A stretch of 64,000 nucleotides of DNA from JAYREN01 sp963663375. GTDB taxonomy: Bacteria; Acidobacteriota; Holophagae; Holophagales; Holophagaceae. Both the position numbers and the translations under genes were made by a program. The DNA is taken from NCBI GenBank assembly GCA_963663375.1, contig OY760195.1:2418001-2482000 (forward strand). The letters run 5' to 3'. Below, piece after piece: positions 49,301 through 57,601 of the stretch. Every line of letters starts with the position of its first letter. The first letter of the stretch is position 1. The notes under the pieces were generated by a model. It was given only the letters and a program-made list of their open reading frames with translations, did no database searches and was not told the DNA's origin.

Positions 49301-49450
49301 GGCGGCTCCATAGCTCTGAAAGGCCATCCGACCGGGAGGTGCCGAGCCTCGCCACGGCGCCTGCCAGCTGGTGGGCCGAAGCCCCGGAGAAGAGGCTTGG
49401 AGGGCCAGGAGGCAGAACAGGGAAAGGACAAGGGGGCGAAATGACCTCAT
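46385..49450 (-). CDS. Sensor beta-propeller/Y_Y_Y diguanylate cyclase
   Basis: 1021 residues from MRSFRPLVLSLFCLLALQAS (signal/anchor). A large periplasmic part is built of two-component-regulator propeller repeats (for example DLDGFLWVGTEDGLFYYDG, then GALWIGTTNGLCEARNG), followed by a Y_Y_Y-type domain, one membrane helix (FRTFAILSGLGLVALGF) and a coiled coil. The C-terminal GGDEF domain has VDIDHFKLVNDTYGHAAGD and an RWGGEEF active site, so it should make cyclic di-GMP from an extracellular cue. A PilZ protein is elsewhere in this window. The start at 49450 is favoured by GAGG upstream. Confidence 0.93.
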   Translation of the reverse strand: MRSFRPLVLSLFCLLALQASSPGLRPTSWQAPWRGSAPPGRMAFQSYGAAQGLGNLSIWCLSQDLDGFLWVGTEDGLFYYDGARFQGFGLEDGLPSAWIRALVPEEGHRLWIGTTHGLALREGSVIRVLSEASGLPKAEVFALAKDPQGRLWVAMDQGLYIQRKGRLSFDPAPGWAPMALARSLWVDPTAVFVTSQAHLYRYDLNNPKAVPVEEAGPWKERLDAIARDGQGRFWVRSRLGLWMRNSDASDFEDLSSRLGPAAFDGHLQSSRQGEMLITSVEGLVRVRGQIWEVLDEKAGLPVPWANRATVDREGCLWVGGVGLHRSLAREAWRRHTQKDGLSGGVARAIIKDTKGALWIGTTNGLCEARNGNWRLVPETRNQAFLSVVLAPDGALWMGGAPARLRRWVPGSQKWLEFPQPESTITNLLFGPDGTLWGATRREGLFCVKQKPGGYAFDFFQPPGSQPGERIQAMARGGENRVWMASNQGLLLEERGTWRRLGIAEGLPSADLLSVFERGNGDLWVSYQDRQGLSRFHFDGKRLQLLESVDAAKGFRARKTYFVREDAHGDLWMGTSQGIDLLQARGWSHFGTEDGLPGDDCNGSGFLGEPNGDVWVGTLGGLGRFLADHFQGEAKAPAAHLLSLRYGKSVLSAPFSAGLRIPRRDADVEFHFAGLTFLHEDRVQHQIRLLGLEDEWRLTDIRQARYTRLPPGRYRFEVRAGLGDGHWGPVASYAFQVLPAWWQTWWFRTFAILSGLGLVALGFRLRLKALRRHNRELEELVQSRTKDLAAANKTLQQFTVTDPLTGLRNRRFLDLTIEDDLAQVHRDYHTVRRGQQDRMPVNVDLIFLMVDIDHFKLVNDTYGHAAGDLVLQQFRDRLLEAVRDTDTVIRWGGEEFLIEARNADRTQAERLADRILGLVRNTPFSVGNGQFISKTCSLGFAAYPLVPELAPEAVTWQKVVEAADRCLYAAKRSGRNGWVGLKRVAGTDSLKGFLSRPDQPSNEQDWDISTSFPDPKSLHWLE

Positions 49451-49522
49451 AGGGCCTCGGGGGGAGCATTTACCGGAGAAGCTGCTTCCTTTCCCCTTCA
49501 TCGGAGGATGCCGGGGCAGGGA

Positions 49523-50881
49523 CTATGGGAGCATGGCAGATAAGGTTCCCACAGCCTCCAGGACACGTTCTCGCGGCGTGGCCAGGGGCGGCATCAGGTA
49601 GAGGCAGTCGCCCATGGGGCGTACCAGCAGACCGCGATCCAGGGCCTTGCGGTGGAAGTGCCAGCCGAAGCGGAGTTCTGAGGGGTGGGGCTGTCCGGTG
49701 GCCGGATCCACGATCTGCGCCGCGGCGATTGGCCCCAAGCTGCGGGCCCGGCGGATCGCGGGATGGCCGGCCAGACCCGTCCAGGCCTCTCGCAGGGTGG
49801 CGGCCATCGCCTGGGTCCGGACCATTACGGGTTCCTCATCGAAGAGGGCCAGGTTGGCATTGGCCACGGCGCAGGCCATCGGGTTGGCGGTGAAGGTGTG
49901 TCCATGGAAGAAGGTCTTGCCCTCGGCGACCTCGCCCCAGAACTGTCCGTAGACTTCCTCCGTGGTCCAGGTGAGGGCCAGGGGCAGCATGCCGTTGGTG
50001 AGGCCCTTCGAGAGGCAGAGAAAATCCGGCACCACGCCGCAGGCGTCCAGCGCCAGGAAGCTGCCCGTGCGCCCGAAGCCCGTCATGACCTCGTCCAGGA
50101 TCAGATAGACTCCGTGGCGGTCGCACTGGAGGCGGATCTCCTGGAGCAGTTCCGGAGGCCAGAAACGCATGCCGCCCGCGCCCTGCACCAGCGGCTCCGC
50201 GATGAAGGCCGCGAGACGTTCTCCGTGAGCTTCGAAGAATCCGCGAATTTCGCTTCGGGCGGTATCGAGGCGCTCCTCCCAGCCCTCTAAATCAGGGTGG
50301 ATGTCGCGGCGAGGATCCTCGGGAACCTCCAGGCGGTCGCAGGCCAGCAGCAGGGGTTTGAAGATCCCCGTGAGCCAGTTGTCCAGCTCACCCACCCCCA
50401 CGGCGCCCAGGGTGTCGCCGTGGTAGCCGCTGCGCAGGGCCCCGAAGCGGACCCGCTGACGCTGGCCCCTCTGGAGCTGGGCCTGGAAGGCCATCTTCAG
50501 AGCAACCTCCACGGCGGTGGAGCCGTTGTCGGTGAAGAAGGCCCGGGTGAGGTTGGCGGGCAGTCGGGGGCGGAGCCGCGCCACCAGCTCCAGGGCGGGC
50601 TCGTGGGTGAACCCGGCGAACATCACGTGATCCAGCCGGCCCCCTTGGCGCTCCAGGGCGCCCACCAGGCGGGGATGGCCATGGCCGTGGACATTGCACC
50701 ACCAGCTGGAGATGCCATCCAGCACCCGTCGCCCGTCCGCCAGCAAATAGTCCACGCCCTCGGCGCCGATGACCGGCACCGGCGGTGTGGCCACCATCTC
50801 CTTCTCCTGGGTGAAGGGATGCCAGACGTGGGCGCGGTCGAAGGCCACGCGTTCGGGCCATTCGGGAGGAAGCATGGACAT
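49523..50881 (-). CDS. bioA: Adenosylmethionine-8-amino-7-oxononanoate aminotransferase
   Basis: 452-residue class III aminotransferase making 7,8-diaminopelargonate in biotin synthesis. Features are HVWHPFTQEKEM near the N-terminus, SSWWCNVHGHGHP, FTDNGSTAVEVALKMA, LILDEVMTGFGRTGSF, and the PLP lysine in CLSKGLTNGMLPLA. The Trp pair is typical of BioA. It is last in a minus-strand bioF-bioD-bioA operon, 16 bp after bioD. bioB and bioC are not in the window. Confidence 0.96.
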   Translation of the reverse strand: MSMLPPEWPERVAFDRAHVWHPFTQEKEMVATPPVPVIGAEGVDYLLADGRRVLDGISSWWCNVHGHGHPRLVGALERQGGRLDHVMFAGFTHEPALELVARLRPRLPANLTRAFFTDNGSTAVEVALKMAFQAQLQRGQRQRVRFGALRSGYHGDTLGAVGVGELDNWLTGIFKPLLLACDRLEVPEDPRRDIHPDLEGWEERLDTARSEIRGFFEAHGERLAAFIAEPLVQGAGGMRFWPPELLQEIRLQCDRHGVYLILDEVMTGFGRTGSFLALDACGVVPDFLCLSKGLTNGMLPLALTWTTEEVYGQFWGEVAEGKTFFHGHTFTANPMACAVANANLALFDEEPVMVRTQAMAATLREAWTGLAGHPAIRRARSLGPIAAAQIVDPATGQPHPSELRFGWHFHRKALDRGLLVRPMGDCLYLMPPLATPRERVLEAVGTLSAMLP

Positions 50882-50897
50882 GGAGGGTTTCCTTTGT

Positions 50898-51515
50898 TCA
50901 ATTCAGAGAGTTCAGGACTTCCACGGGCACCGGCAGGAAGCGCCGCAGCAGCTCGGCATTGGCCTGGGCGGCCTCGAAGGTCTGATCCGCGCCGGGGTTC
51001 AGGATCACGGCGGGAATGATCCAGCCCCGCAGCATCAGGGCCTCGCAGGTGAGCAGCACGTGGTTCAGAGTGCCCAGCCCGCCCCGGGCGACGACGACCC
51101 CGGGGATCTTCAGGTCCGTGGCCCAGGCCAGGAAATGGGTGTGGGGGCCCAGAGGCACCATCACACCGCCCGCGGGCTCCAGCAGCAGTCTTGCGCCTGG
51201 GGGCACCAGCCGGGTGGTCCAGGCGGCCAGGGCCGCCAGATCCAATTCGCGGCCCTCCCGCTCGGCGGCGGCCAGGGGCGAGAGGGGCGCCCGCAGCACC
51301 ACCCCGGTCTCCACGGTGATGTTGGGCCCGCGCACCACGGGCGCATCGGCCTCGGCGTCCTCGGCGGTTTCCACGCCGGTCTGGAAGGGCTTGCGATAGA
51401 CCACCGGGCCGCTCTGGGCCCAGGTCGCCGCGATGTGGGCGGCCACATGGGTCTTGCCCACGCCGGTGTCCGTGCCGAGCACCCAGAGGGGAGAGGGGAG
51501 GGCCGAGAGGTTCAA
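50898..51515 (-). CDS. bioD: ATP-dependent dethiobiotin synthetase
   Basis: 205 residues. Walker A GTDTGVGKT at 14-22, then KPFQTGVETA for substrate and EPAGGVMVPLG for the metal site. The enzyme closes the ureido ring of dethiobiotin with CO2 and ATP. Its start overlaps the bioF stop by four bases (ATGA). A short C-terminus is noticeable but all motifs are present. Confidence 0.94.
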   Translation of the reverse strand: MNLSALPSPLWVLGTDTGVGKTHVAAHIAATWAQSGPVVYRKPFQTGVETAEDAEADAPVVRGPNITVETGVVLRAPLSPLAAAEREGRELDLAALAAWTTRLVPPGARLLLEPAGGVMVPLGPHTHFLAWATDLKIPGVVVARGGLGTLNHVLLTCEALMLRGWIIPAVILNPGADQTFEAAQANAELLRRFLPVPVEVLNSLN

Positions 51516-52678
51516 AGGATTTCCTTCAGCGCAGTGATCAGCGCCTCGACTTGGGTTTCTTGGAGATGGGCGCCGGTGGTGACCCGCAGACGGGCGCTGC
51601 CTTCGGGCACTGTGGGGGGGCGCACGGCGCGCACATCGAAGCCCCGGGCCTGAAGGGCCTGGGCTTGTTGGACGGCGGCGGCATCCTCACCCACGAGTAT
51701 GGGAACGATGGCGGAAGGCTGGGAGGCGAGGCCGAGGGCTCGGCGGATCCGCTCCGCGTGGGCCAGGGCCTTGGCACGCCGCCAGGGCTCGGTCTGGGCG
51801 AGGCGCACGGCCTCCAGGGAGGCGCCGAGGCAGGGTGGGGGCAGGGCGGTGGAGAAGATGAAGCCCCGGCAGGTGTTGACGAGGTGGTTCCGCAGGGCCT
51901 CGTCGCAGGCCACAAAGGCCCCGAAGGAGCCCAGAGCCTTGCCCAGGGTGCCCATGAGCAGGGGGATGCGCCCCTTCATTCCCTGGGCCTCCGCCAGACC
52001 GGCGCCGGTGGGGCCCAGTAGCCCGCTGGCGTGGGCCTCGTCCACCAGCAGCAGGGCCTCGTGGCGCTCACAGAGGGCGACGAGGCCCGGCAGGTCGGCG
52101 GCATCCCCATCCATGCTGAAGATGGCATCCGTGAGCACCAGCGCCATGCCCGAGGCCTGGGCGCGCCAAGCCTGGAGCTGGCCTTCCAGGTCTTCGAGAT
52201 CGCCATGGCGGAAGATGCCCAGGTGGGCGCCTTGGGCCTTGGCCATGCGGCAACCGTGCACCAGCGAGGCGTGATTGAGGGCATCGGAGAAGACCGCATC
52301 GCCAGGTTGCAGCAGGGCGGGCACAATGGTGGCGTTGCACTGGTAGCCGGTATTGAAGAGCAGGCAGCTCTCGGCGCCCTTCCAGGCCGCCAGGGCGCGC
52401 TCCAGATCATCATGCAAAGGCGTTGTGCCCCGGAGGAGACGGGCGGCCCCCGAGCCTGAGCCGAAGTCCCGGGCGGCATTGGCGGCGGCCTCCGCCAGTC
52501 GGGGGTCGCGGCTCAGGCCCAGGTAGTCGTTGGAACAGAAGTCGAGGCCGGCGGGCTGGAGGATGCTCCGTGCCCGGCCCCGCTGGCGCCGAGCCTCCCC
52601 GGCTGTTTCCAGTCGCAGTCGCCAGGGAGCAGGGATGGGAGGGGGAGTCACGGGGAACCTTCCGGGCGCGGACGCCAT
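51512..52678 (-). CDS. bioF: 8-amino-7-oxononanoate synthase
   Basis: 388 residues of the alpha-oxoamine synthase family, joining pimeloyl thioester and alanine. Motifs are LDFCSNDYLGLSRDPR, LLFNTGYQCNATIVPAL, DALNHASLVHGCRM, LLLVDEAHASGLLG and the PLP lysine in LMGTLGKALGSFGAF. First gene of bioFDA. A GC-rich N-terminal extension (MASAPGRFPVTPPP) could mean the start lies a little downstream, but no other Met fits. Confidence 0.95.
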   Translation of the reverse strand: MASAPGRFPVTPPPIPAPWRLRLETAGEARRQRGRARSILQPAGLDFCSNDYLGLSRDPRLAEAAANAARDFGSGSGAARLLRGTTPLHDDLERALAAWKGAESCLLFNTGYQCNATIVPALLQPGDAVFSDALNHASLVHGCRMAKAQGAHLGIFRHGDLEDLEGQLQAWRAQASGMALVLTDAIFSMDGDAADLPGLVALCERHEALLLVDEAHASGLLGPTGAGLAEAQGMKGRIPLLMGTLGKALGSFGAFVACDEALRNHLVNTCRGFIFSTALPPPCLGASLEAVRLAQTEPWRRAKALAHAERIRRALGLASQPSAIVPILVGEDAAAVQQAQALQARGFDVRAVRPPTVPEGSARLRVTTGAHLQETQVEALITALKEIL

Positions 52679-52776
52679 TGGAGTCAGGACCAGTCTGCCC
52701 CCGCGCCCACCGGGCGGGCAACGGGCACGCGGATGGTAGGATGAAGGTTCGCCCTTGGCGGGCGCTCGAGGTTGAA

Positions 52777-53463
52777 ATGAATTACAAGTTTGAAGGTACG
52801 ACCCTCGCAGGACGCTCCGGCGTCGAGGACCGCGTCGCCTTCCTCCGCAGTGTGTATCTCTGGTTGATGGGCGGGTTCCTGGTGGCGGGTGTGGGGGCCA
52901 TGGCCTCTCCGTTCATTGCCTCGGCCTTGCTCCCCATAACGGGGCGATTCTTTCCCTGGGCGCTCTTCATCGCGCAGTTCGGGGCCCTGATCTGGGCGAA
53001 CGCCGTGAGTCGCCGCAAGCCCCTCAACAAGGTCGCCTACGGCGTATTCACCTTCACCAGCGGCGTGATCATCGGCATCGTGAGCCTAGTAACGATCCAG
53101 ACCGCGGGCCTGGGTACCGTGATCGCGGCCTTCGGCATGACGGCGGCGGATTTCCTGCTGCTCACGGTCATCGCCTTCGTTAGCAAAAAGGACTTCAGCT
53201 TTCTGCGCAGCTTCGTGGCCATTGGCGTCGGCATCATGTTCTTCGGGATGCTCATCAGCGCGATCTTCCACCTGGAGACCCTGGGCTTGGTGGCGGCGGG
53301 GGTGGCAGTGATCGCCTGTTCCGCCAAGATCCTCTACGACACCTCCAACATGCTCCGCACCGGCGATACCAGCGATCCCGCGGGGTTCGCGCTCTCTCTG
53401 TTCGTCAGCCTCTACAACATCCTGCTCTCCCTCATGCGCCTGCTCGGCGGTCGCCGCAGCTAA
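52777..53463 (+). CDS. Bax inhibitor-1/YccA family membrane protein
   Basis: 228 residues with seven helices. Start at ATG 52777 (MNYKFEGTTL), preceded by GAGG; an ATG 36 bp upstream is a weaker choice. The family region is ADFLLLTVIAFVSKKDFSFL, then AKILYDTSNMLRTGDTSDPA, and a final helix LFVSLYNILLSLMRLLGG. YccA in E. coli modulates FtsH; relatives may be calcium leak channels. It is followed 21 bp later by the PpiC gene, so it may be co-transcribed with the envelope chaperones. Confidence 0.9.
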   Translation: MNYKFEGTTLAGRSGVEDRVAFLRSVYLWLMGGFLVAGVGAMASPFIASALLPITGRFFPWALFIAQFGALIWANAVSRRKPLNKVAYGVFTFTSGVIIGIVSLVTIQTAGLGTVIAAFGMTAADFLLLTVIAFVSKKDFSFLRSFVAIGVGIMFFGMLISAIFHLETLGLVAAGVAVIACSAKILYDTSNMLRTGDTSDPAGFALSLFVSLYNILLSLMRLLGGRRS

Positions 53464-53484
53464 CCGAACCTCACAAGGACTTCC

Positions 53485-54477
53485 ATGTTTCGTGATGCCC
53501 TGATCGCTCTCACCGCCGCTGTCCTGGTTGCCCAGGCCCCGGCCCCTGAAGCCAAGACTCCTACCCCTGCGACCGCGCCTGTCCCTGCCCCGGCCAAGGA
53601 AGACAAGATCCTCGCCCACATCGGCGGGCACACGGTTCGCGAATCCGATTTCCAGCTCTTCCTGTCCCTGGCTCTTAATCCCCAGCAGCGCATGCAGATG
53701 GGCATCGTGGAGGGGGCGATGGAGCAGTACCGGAAGCAGTTTCTGGACACGAAGGTGATGCAGGCCGCTGCCCGCAAGGAAGGCCTCGACAAGCACCCAG
53801 ACTTCCGCCGCAAGATGGACCTGATGGAGATGCAGGTGCTCGTCCAGGAGTTGCTGACGCGGGATGGCGAGACTCTGCGGGGCCGCCTCACCCTCAAGGA
53901 TGAGGACGTGAAGGCCTACTACGAAAAGAATCCCGACAAGTTCAAGACACCAGAATCCTTCAATGCCCGGCACATCCTGGTGAGCATCAAGGGCAGCCCC
54001 AAGGCCAAAGAGGATGCGCCCACCGAGGAGGAGGCCAAGGCCCGGATCGCCCTGGCGGCGAAGGCGCTGGCCGATGGCAAGACCTGGGAGGCCGTGGCCA
54101 AGGAGTATTCCGATGACCCCGGCAGCAAGGAAACAGGCGGCCTCTACGAGAACATCACCTACGGCTCCTTCGTGCCCGAATTCGATGCGGCGGTCCGCAG
54201 CCAGGAGCTGGGCAAGGTGGGCGCACCCGTGAAGACCGCCTTCGGCTTCCACCTGATCCAGGTGGAGAAGCGCAACGCCCCGGAGGTTCCGCCCTTCGAA
54301 AAGGCCAAGGAACAGGCCCAGCAGAAGGCTCAGGCCGCCCGGCAGGATGAGGTCTTCCAGGCCTACGTCGAGGGCCTGAAGAAGGAGGTCGGGTTCCAGG
54401 ATGGAGAGGCCGCAACGCCTTCCCAGCCGAAAGCGGCCAAGTCCAAATCCAGCAAGAAGAGTGGGGCTCAGAAATGA
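53485..54477 (+). CDS. Parvulin-type peptidyl-prolyl isomerase (PpiC/SurA-like) 1
   Basis: 330 residues. A signal peptide (MFRDALIALTAAVLVAQA) is followed by a Pro/Ala linker, a SurA-like N-terminal helical domain and a parvulin domain (FNARHILVSIKGSPK, YSDDPGSKETGGLYENITYG, FVPEFDAAVRS, VKTAFGFHLIQVEKR). The C-terminal tail is Lys/Ser-rich (KSKSSKKSGAQK). Probably a periplasmic chaperone for outer-membrane proteins. It overlaps the next isomerase gene by four bases. Confidence 0.92.
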   Translation: MFRDALIALTAAVLVAQAPAPEAKTPTPATAPVPAPAKEDKILAHIGGHTVRESDFQLFLSLALNPQQRMQMGIVEGAMEQYRKQFLDTKVMQAAARKEGLDKHPDFRRKMDLMEMQVLVQELLTRDGETLRGRLTLKDEDVKAYYEKNPDKFKTPESFNARHILVSIKGSPKAKEDAPTEEEAKARIALAAKALADGKTWEAVAKEYSDDPGSKETGGLYENITYGSFVPEFDAAVRSQELGKVGAPVKTAFGFHLIQVEKRNAPEVPPFEKAKEQAQQKAQAARQDEVFQAYVEGLKKEVGFQDGEAATPSQPKAAKSKSSKKSGAQK

Positions 54478-55448
54478 GGAAGTTCCTTTTCGCGGCCATT
54501 CCGGTTGTCGCCTTCGCCGCGAGTGAGGTGCGCGAGGAAATCCTGGTGGTGGTGGATAGCCACATCATCACCCGCCGGGCCTTCCAGCAGGCGGTGGAAC
54601 AGGATTCGGCGGCCCTCTACCGGCAGTTCTCCGGCAAGGAATTGGATGCGAAGCTGCGGGATGCCCGGGAGAAGACCCTCCAGGGCCTCATCGATGCCTT
54701 CATCCTGGAAGACAAAGCCGGCGAGGTGGGCATCGCGATCCCTGACGACTACATGCGCTCGGTGGTGGAGGACATGAAGAAGCAGTACAACTTCGCCACG
54801 GATGCGGATTTCGAGAAGGCCCTCAAGGGCAGCGTGGGCATCGGTCTGCCGGACTGGATCAAGCAGCAGAAGCAGCAGGTCACCCAGCAGGAAGTTCTGC
54901 GCCGGGACGTGTACTCGAAGATCGCCATCGAGGACCAGGAGTTGCGGGCCTGGTATGAGGATCACAAGGACGAATACCGGATGCCCACCCGCTTCCGCAT
55001 CCGTGAGCTGGTGCTGGCCAAGGGCGCCACCCCCGAGGAACAAACGGCCGCCAAGGCCAAGATGGAGGCCATCCAGGCGGCCATCCAGGGCGGCAAGACC
55101 TTCGAAGAGATGGTCAAGGAGCACTCCGTGAGCCCCAGCAAGGCGACGGGGGGCGATCTTGGCTGGATCGGCAAGGGTCTGATGCGGGCGGCCATCGAAC
55201 AGGCTGCCCTCTCCATGAAGCCCGACCAGGTCTCCAGCCCCATCGAGACCGACAAGGATATCTACCTGATCCAGCTCATCGCCGCCGAGAACGATATGGT
55301 GAAGCCCTTTGCCGAGGTGAAGCCGGAGATCCTGAAGAAGCTCCAGGAGCCCAAGGCCCAGAACGCCATCCAGAACTACCTGCAAGGCCTGAGGGTGCGG
55401 GCGAATATCCGTTACCTGGTGCCGAAGGAAACGATCCTGAAGGGATAA
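54474..55448 (+). CDS. SurA-like parvulin isomerase 2
   Basis: 324 residues with an N-terminal signal (MRKFLFAAIPVVAFAASEVR). A SurA N-domain (VVDSHIITRRAFQQAVEQD, LIDAFILEDKA) leads to one parvulin domain (FRIRELVLAKGATPEEQ, FEEMVKEHSVSPSKATGGDL, GWIGKGLMRAAIEQAAL, DIYLIQLIAAEND). It has one parvulin repeat rather than the two of E. coli SurA. Overlap with the preceding gene suggests tandem chaperones acting together. The next gene (S4 protein) starts 2 bp after its stop. Confidence 0.92.
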   Translation: MRKFLFAAIPVVAFAASEVREEILVVVDSHIITRRAFQQAVEQDSAALYRQFSGKELDAKLRDAREKTLQGLIDAFILEDKAGEVGIAIPDDYMRSVVEDMKKQYNFATDADFEKALKGSVGIGLPDWIKQQKQQVTQQEVLRRDVYSKIAIEDQELRAWYEDHKDEYRMPTRFRIRELVLAKGATPEEQTAAKAKMEAIQAAIQGGKTFEEMVKEHSVSPSKATGGDLGWIGKGLMRAAIEQAALSMKPDQVSSPIETDKDIYLIQLIAAENDMVKPFAEVKPEILKKLQEPKAQNAIQNYLQGLRVRANIRYLVPKETILKG

Positions 55449-55450
55449 GT

Positions 55451-55771
55451 GTGCGTTTGGACCTCTTTCTCAAGAAGACTCACCTGCTCAAGCGCCGGGA
55501 GATGGCGCGGGAACTGTGCGATGAGGGCATGGTGCGGGTGAACGGAGTACCACGAAAGGCTAGTTTTGAAGTGAAGGCCGGGGATCAGCTCGATTTCCCG
55601 GTCTTCAATCGCCTCTTGAAGGTGCGCATCCTGGGCCTGCCCGATGCGGGGGTGGCCAAGTCCGACCAGTGGTCCTTCGTGGAAGTGCTCGAGGAGAAGC
55701 GGATGCCCTTCGATGAAGGCCCCCTCGAGGACCCCATGGCCCCTCGGCCCAAGCGTCCCTCGGACCACTGA
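55451..55771 (+). CDS. S4-domain RNA-binding protein (HslR/YbcJ type)
   Basis: 106 residues from GTG 55451. The S4 fold is compact: MRLDLFLKKTHLLKRREMAR, LCDEGMVRVNGVPRKASFEV, then KAGDQLDFPV. HslR-like proteins bind stalled 50S-tRNA complexes (rqcH-type/Hsp15 quality control). The C-terminal half is longer than the domain and charged. It is packed 2 bp after the surA-like gene, so translation may be coupled. Confidence 0.88.
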   Translation: MRLDLFLKKTHLLKRREMARELCDEGMVRVNGVPRKASFEVKAGDQLDFPVFNRLLKVRILGLPDAGVAKSDQWSFVEVLEEKRMPFDEGPLEDPMAPRPKRPSDH

Positions 55772-55774
55772 CAT

Positions 55775-55917
55775 GAGCGAAGGGGGACCGCCCGGTCGCT
55801 TCGCGCCCTTTCCCTGGATCGCGCGCAATGCGCGCTCCCGCTCGCGGACACGGGAGCCCTTGTCTCCCCTCGTGCTCCCTCACGCGGTGCCCGGGCCAAG
55901 CCCGAAAACCGTGTCTG
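55775..55917. repeat. Post-stop dispersed repeat, copy B
   Basis: Starts 4 bp after the S4 gene stop. It shares GGGGGACCGCCCGGTCGC and a right block ending TGCCCGGGCCAAGCCC with 39653-39742. An extra central 50-60 bp carries GCGCGCAATGCGCGC, a local hairpin. No coding potential is apparent. Confidence 0.7.
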
Positions 55918-55936
55918 ATTCACCAAAGGAGGCCCC

Positions 55937-56920
55937 GTGCCCGACCAACCCCTGATCCGGGATCTCCAGGCGGGCGACGCCTTCGTCGGCTACCTCCTGG
56001 CCTCCGAGGCCGCCTACAAGACCAGTCGGAGCGGCGGTGAGTACCTGGAGGCCAAGCTCATGGACGCCAGCGGCGACCTGAAGGGCTTCCTCTGGGATCT
56101 GCGGGCCGTGGAGGGTGATTTCGAGGCCATCACCCCGGATGTCTTCCTCAAGATCAAGGCCAAGGTCGAGGAATTCCAGGGCCGCAAGCAATTGCGCCTA
56201 GAGAAGGTCCGCTTCGCCCCGGATGCCGAAGTGGGGGATCTCTCCTGCTTCTTCCCCATGAGCAAGCGGGCGGTGGACGAGATGTTGGCGGAGCTGGACG
56301 GGCTCATCGATTCCTTGAGTGATCCCTGGATTCGCAGGCTGCTCAAGGGGCTCTTGGTGGATAACGCCCAGGTGCGGGCCGATTTCGCCAAGGCGCCTGC
56401 GGCGAAAGGCCTCCACCACGTCTATCTGGGGGGCCTGCTGGAGCACACTCTCTCCGTGGCGGCCATGGCGGAGCGAGCCTGCGGCCACTACCAGGCCATG
56501 AATCGGGATCTGGTCCTGGCGGGGGTCTTCCTCCACGACATCGGGAAGACCGCCGAGCTTTCCTACCAGCGGAGTTTCGGATACACCGACGCCGGCAACC
56601 TCATCGGTCACATCTCCATGGAGGCCGAATGGATCTCTCGGGAAATCGCGCGGATCCCGGATTTTCCTGAAGAACTCAAGATGCAGATCCTGCATATCGT
56701 TCTTGCCCACCACGGCAAGCTGGAATTCGGCTCGCCCGTGCTTCCCAAGACCCCCGAGGCGCTCCTGTTGCACTACCTGGATGACCTGGACGGCAAGCTG
56801 GAATCCATGTTCCGGGCCATGGGGGAGGAGGCCGGAAGCGGCAACTGGACTCCCTTTTCCAGGTCCCTGGAGCGAATGATCTACAAGGTGCGCTGGCCCA
56901 AGGCCGTTCGCATGGATTGA
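55937..56920 (+). CDS. YhaM-like OB-fold/HD-domain nuclease
   Basis: 327 residues from GTG 55937, with AGGAGG immediately ahead. The N-terminal OB-fold (LEAKLMDASGDLKGFLWDL) is followed by an HD phosphohydrolase domain: HHVYLGGLLEHTLSVAAMAE, VFLHDIGKTAELSYQ and LAHHGKLEFGSPVLPKTPEA. The order and motifs match the 3'-5' exoribonuclease YhaM family of Gram-positive bacteria, which trims RNA ends. It stands alone between a dispersed repeat and a weak intergenic region. Confidence 0.9.
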   Translation: MPDQPLIRDLQAGDAFVGYLLASEAAYKTSRSGGEYLEAKLMDASGDLKGFLWDLRAVEGDFEAITPDVFLKIKAKVEEFQGRKQLRLEKVRFAPDAEVGDLSCFFPMSKRAVDEMLAELDGLIDSLSDPWIRRLLKGLLVDNAQVRADFAKAPAAKGLHHVYLGGLLEHTLSVAAMAERACGHYQAMNRDLVLAGVFLHDIGKTAELSYQRSFGYTDAGNLIGHISMEAEWISREIARIPDFPEELKMQILHIVLAHHGKLEFGSPVLPKTPEALLLHYLDDLDGKLESMFRAMGEEAGSGNWTPFSRSLERMIYKVRWPKAVRMD

Positions 56921-57103
56921 TTCATGCCCCACGGGAGGGCGTTCCTTTAATTTCAAGAACCCCTCGACAACCGGGAGGAATTGCCTGATATTCCCGGCAC
57001 GTCTCGCCTAAATTGAAAGGGAACGCTCAATTTCTCCTGGGATTGTTCCGATGAATAGGAAGAAATTTCCCCTTGGGAATCCCGTTCGTGTGAAGGTGAT
57101 GCC

Positions 57104-57592
57104 ATGAAGATGTCCAGGAAGGCCAAGCGCTACGACGACACCATCCTTCCCGGTGACTTCCAGGGGTTTGAACCCTTCGAGGACGGCGACCCGGATCGGA
57201 ATGGACTCCTCCAGGGTGCCCTGCGACGCCGGGGACTCCAGGTCGAACTGGGCCACCTGAGCCTCGAACACCCCGCCAAGAAGCAGAGCTTCGCCAAGCT
57301 GCGTTCCAGGGCGGAACGTCTCACCCGGCAGGTCAACTACCTCCATGAGCAGTTGGAGATCGTGGACCATGACCGCCGCGGAATGTACATCCAGATTCGC
57401 AGCTTGCCGCCCTACAAGGACGACACTCAGATCCAGTTCAACGAGATCTCCATCGCCCGGGACAAGGTGGTGCTCAAGCGCATCGCCTTCTATCGCAAGG
57501 ACGAAGTCAAGCAGCAGGTGCCCCTGGACCTCACGGAAGAAGAACTGGCGCGCCTTCTGGCTGACATTCGCCAGGTGTTTGCCTCCGCCTGA
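57104..57592 (+). CDS. Uncharacterised 162-residue cytoplasmic protein
   Basis: Not assigned to a family. No signal or membrane helix. Basic, helical middle part (KLRSRAERLTRQVNYLHEQL, residues 66-85) could be a coiled coil. The rest alternates charged and hydrophobic residues (MYIQIRSLPPYKDDTQIQFN). GAAGGTGA lies ahead of the ATG. The stop converges with the next gene with only 9 bp between. Confidence 0.65.
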   Translation: MKMSRKAKRYDDTILPGDFQGFEPFEDGDPDRNGLLQGALRRRGLQVELGHLSLEHPAKKQSFAKLRSRAERLTRQVNYLHEQLEIVDHDRRGMYIQIRSLPPYKDDTQIQFNEISIARDKVVLKRIAFYRKDEVKQQVPLDLTEEELARLLADIRQVFASA

Positions 57593-57601
57593 GATCCGAC
57601 C

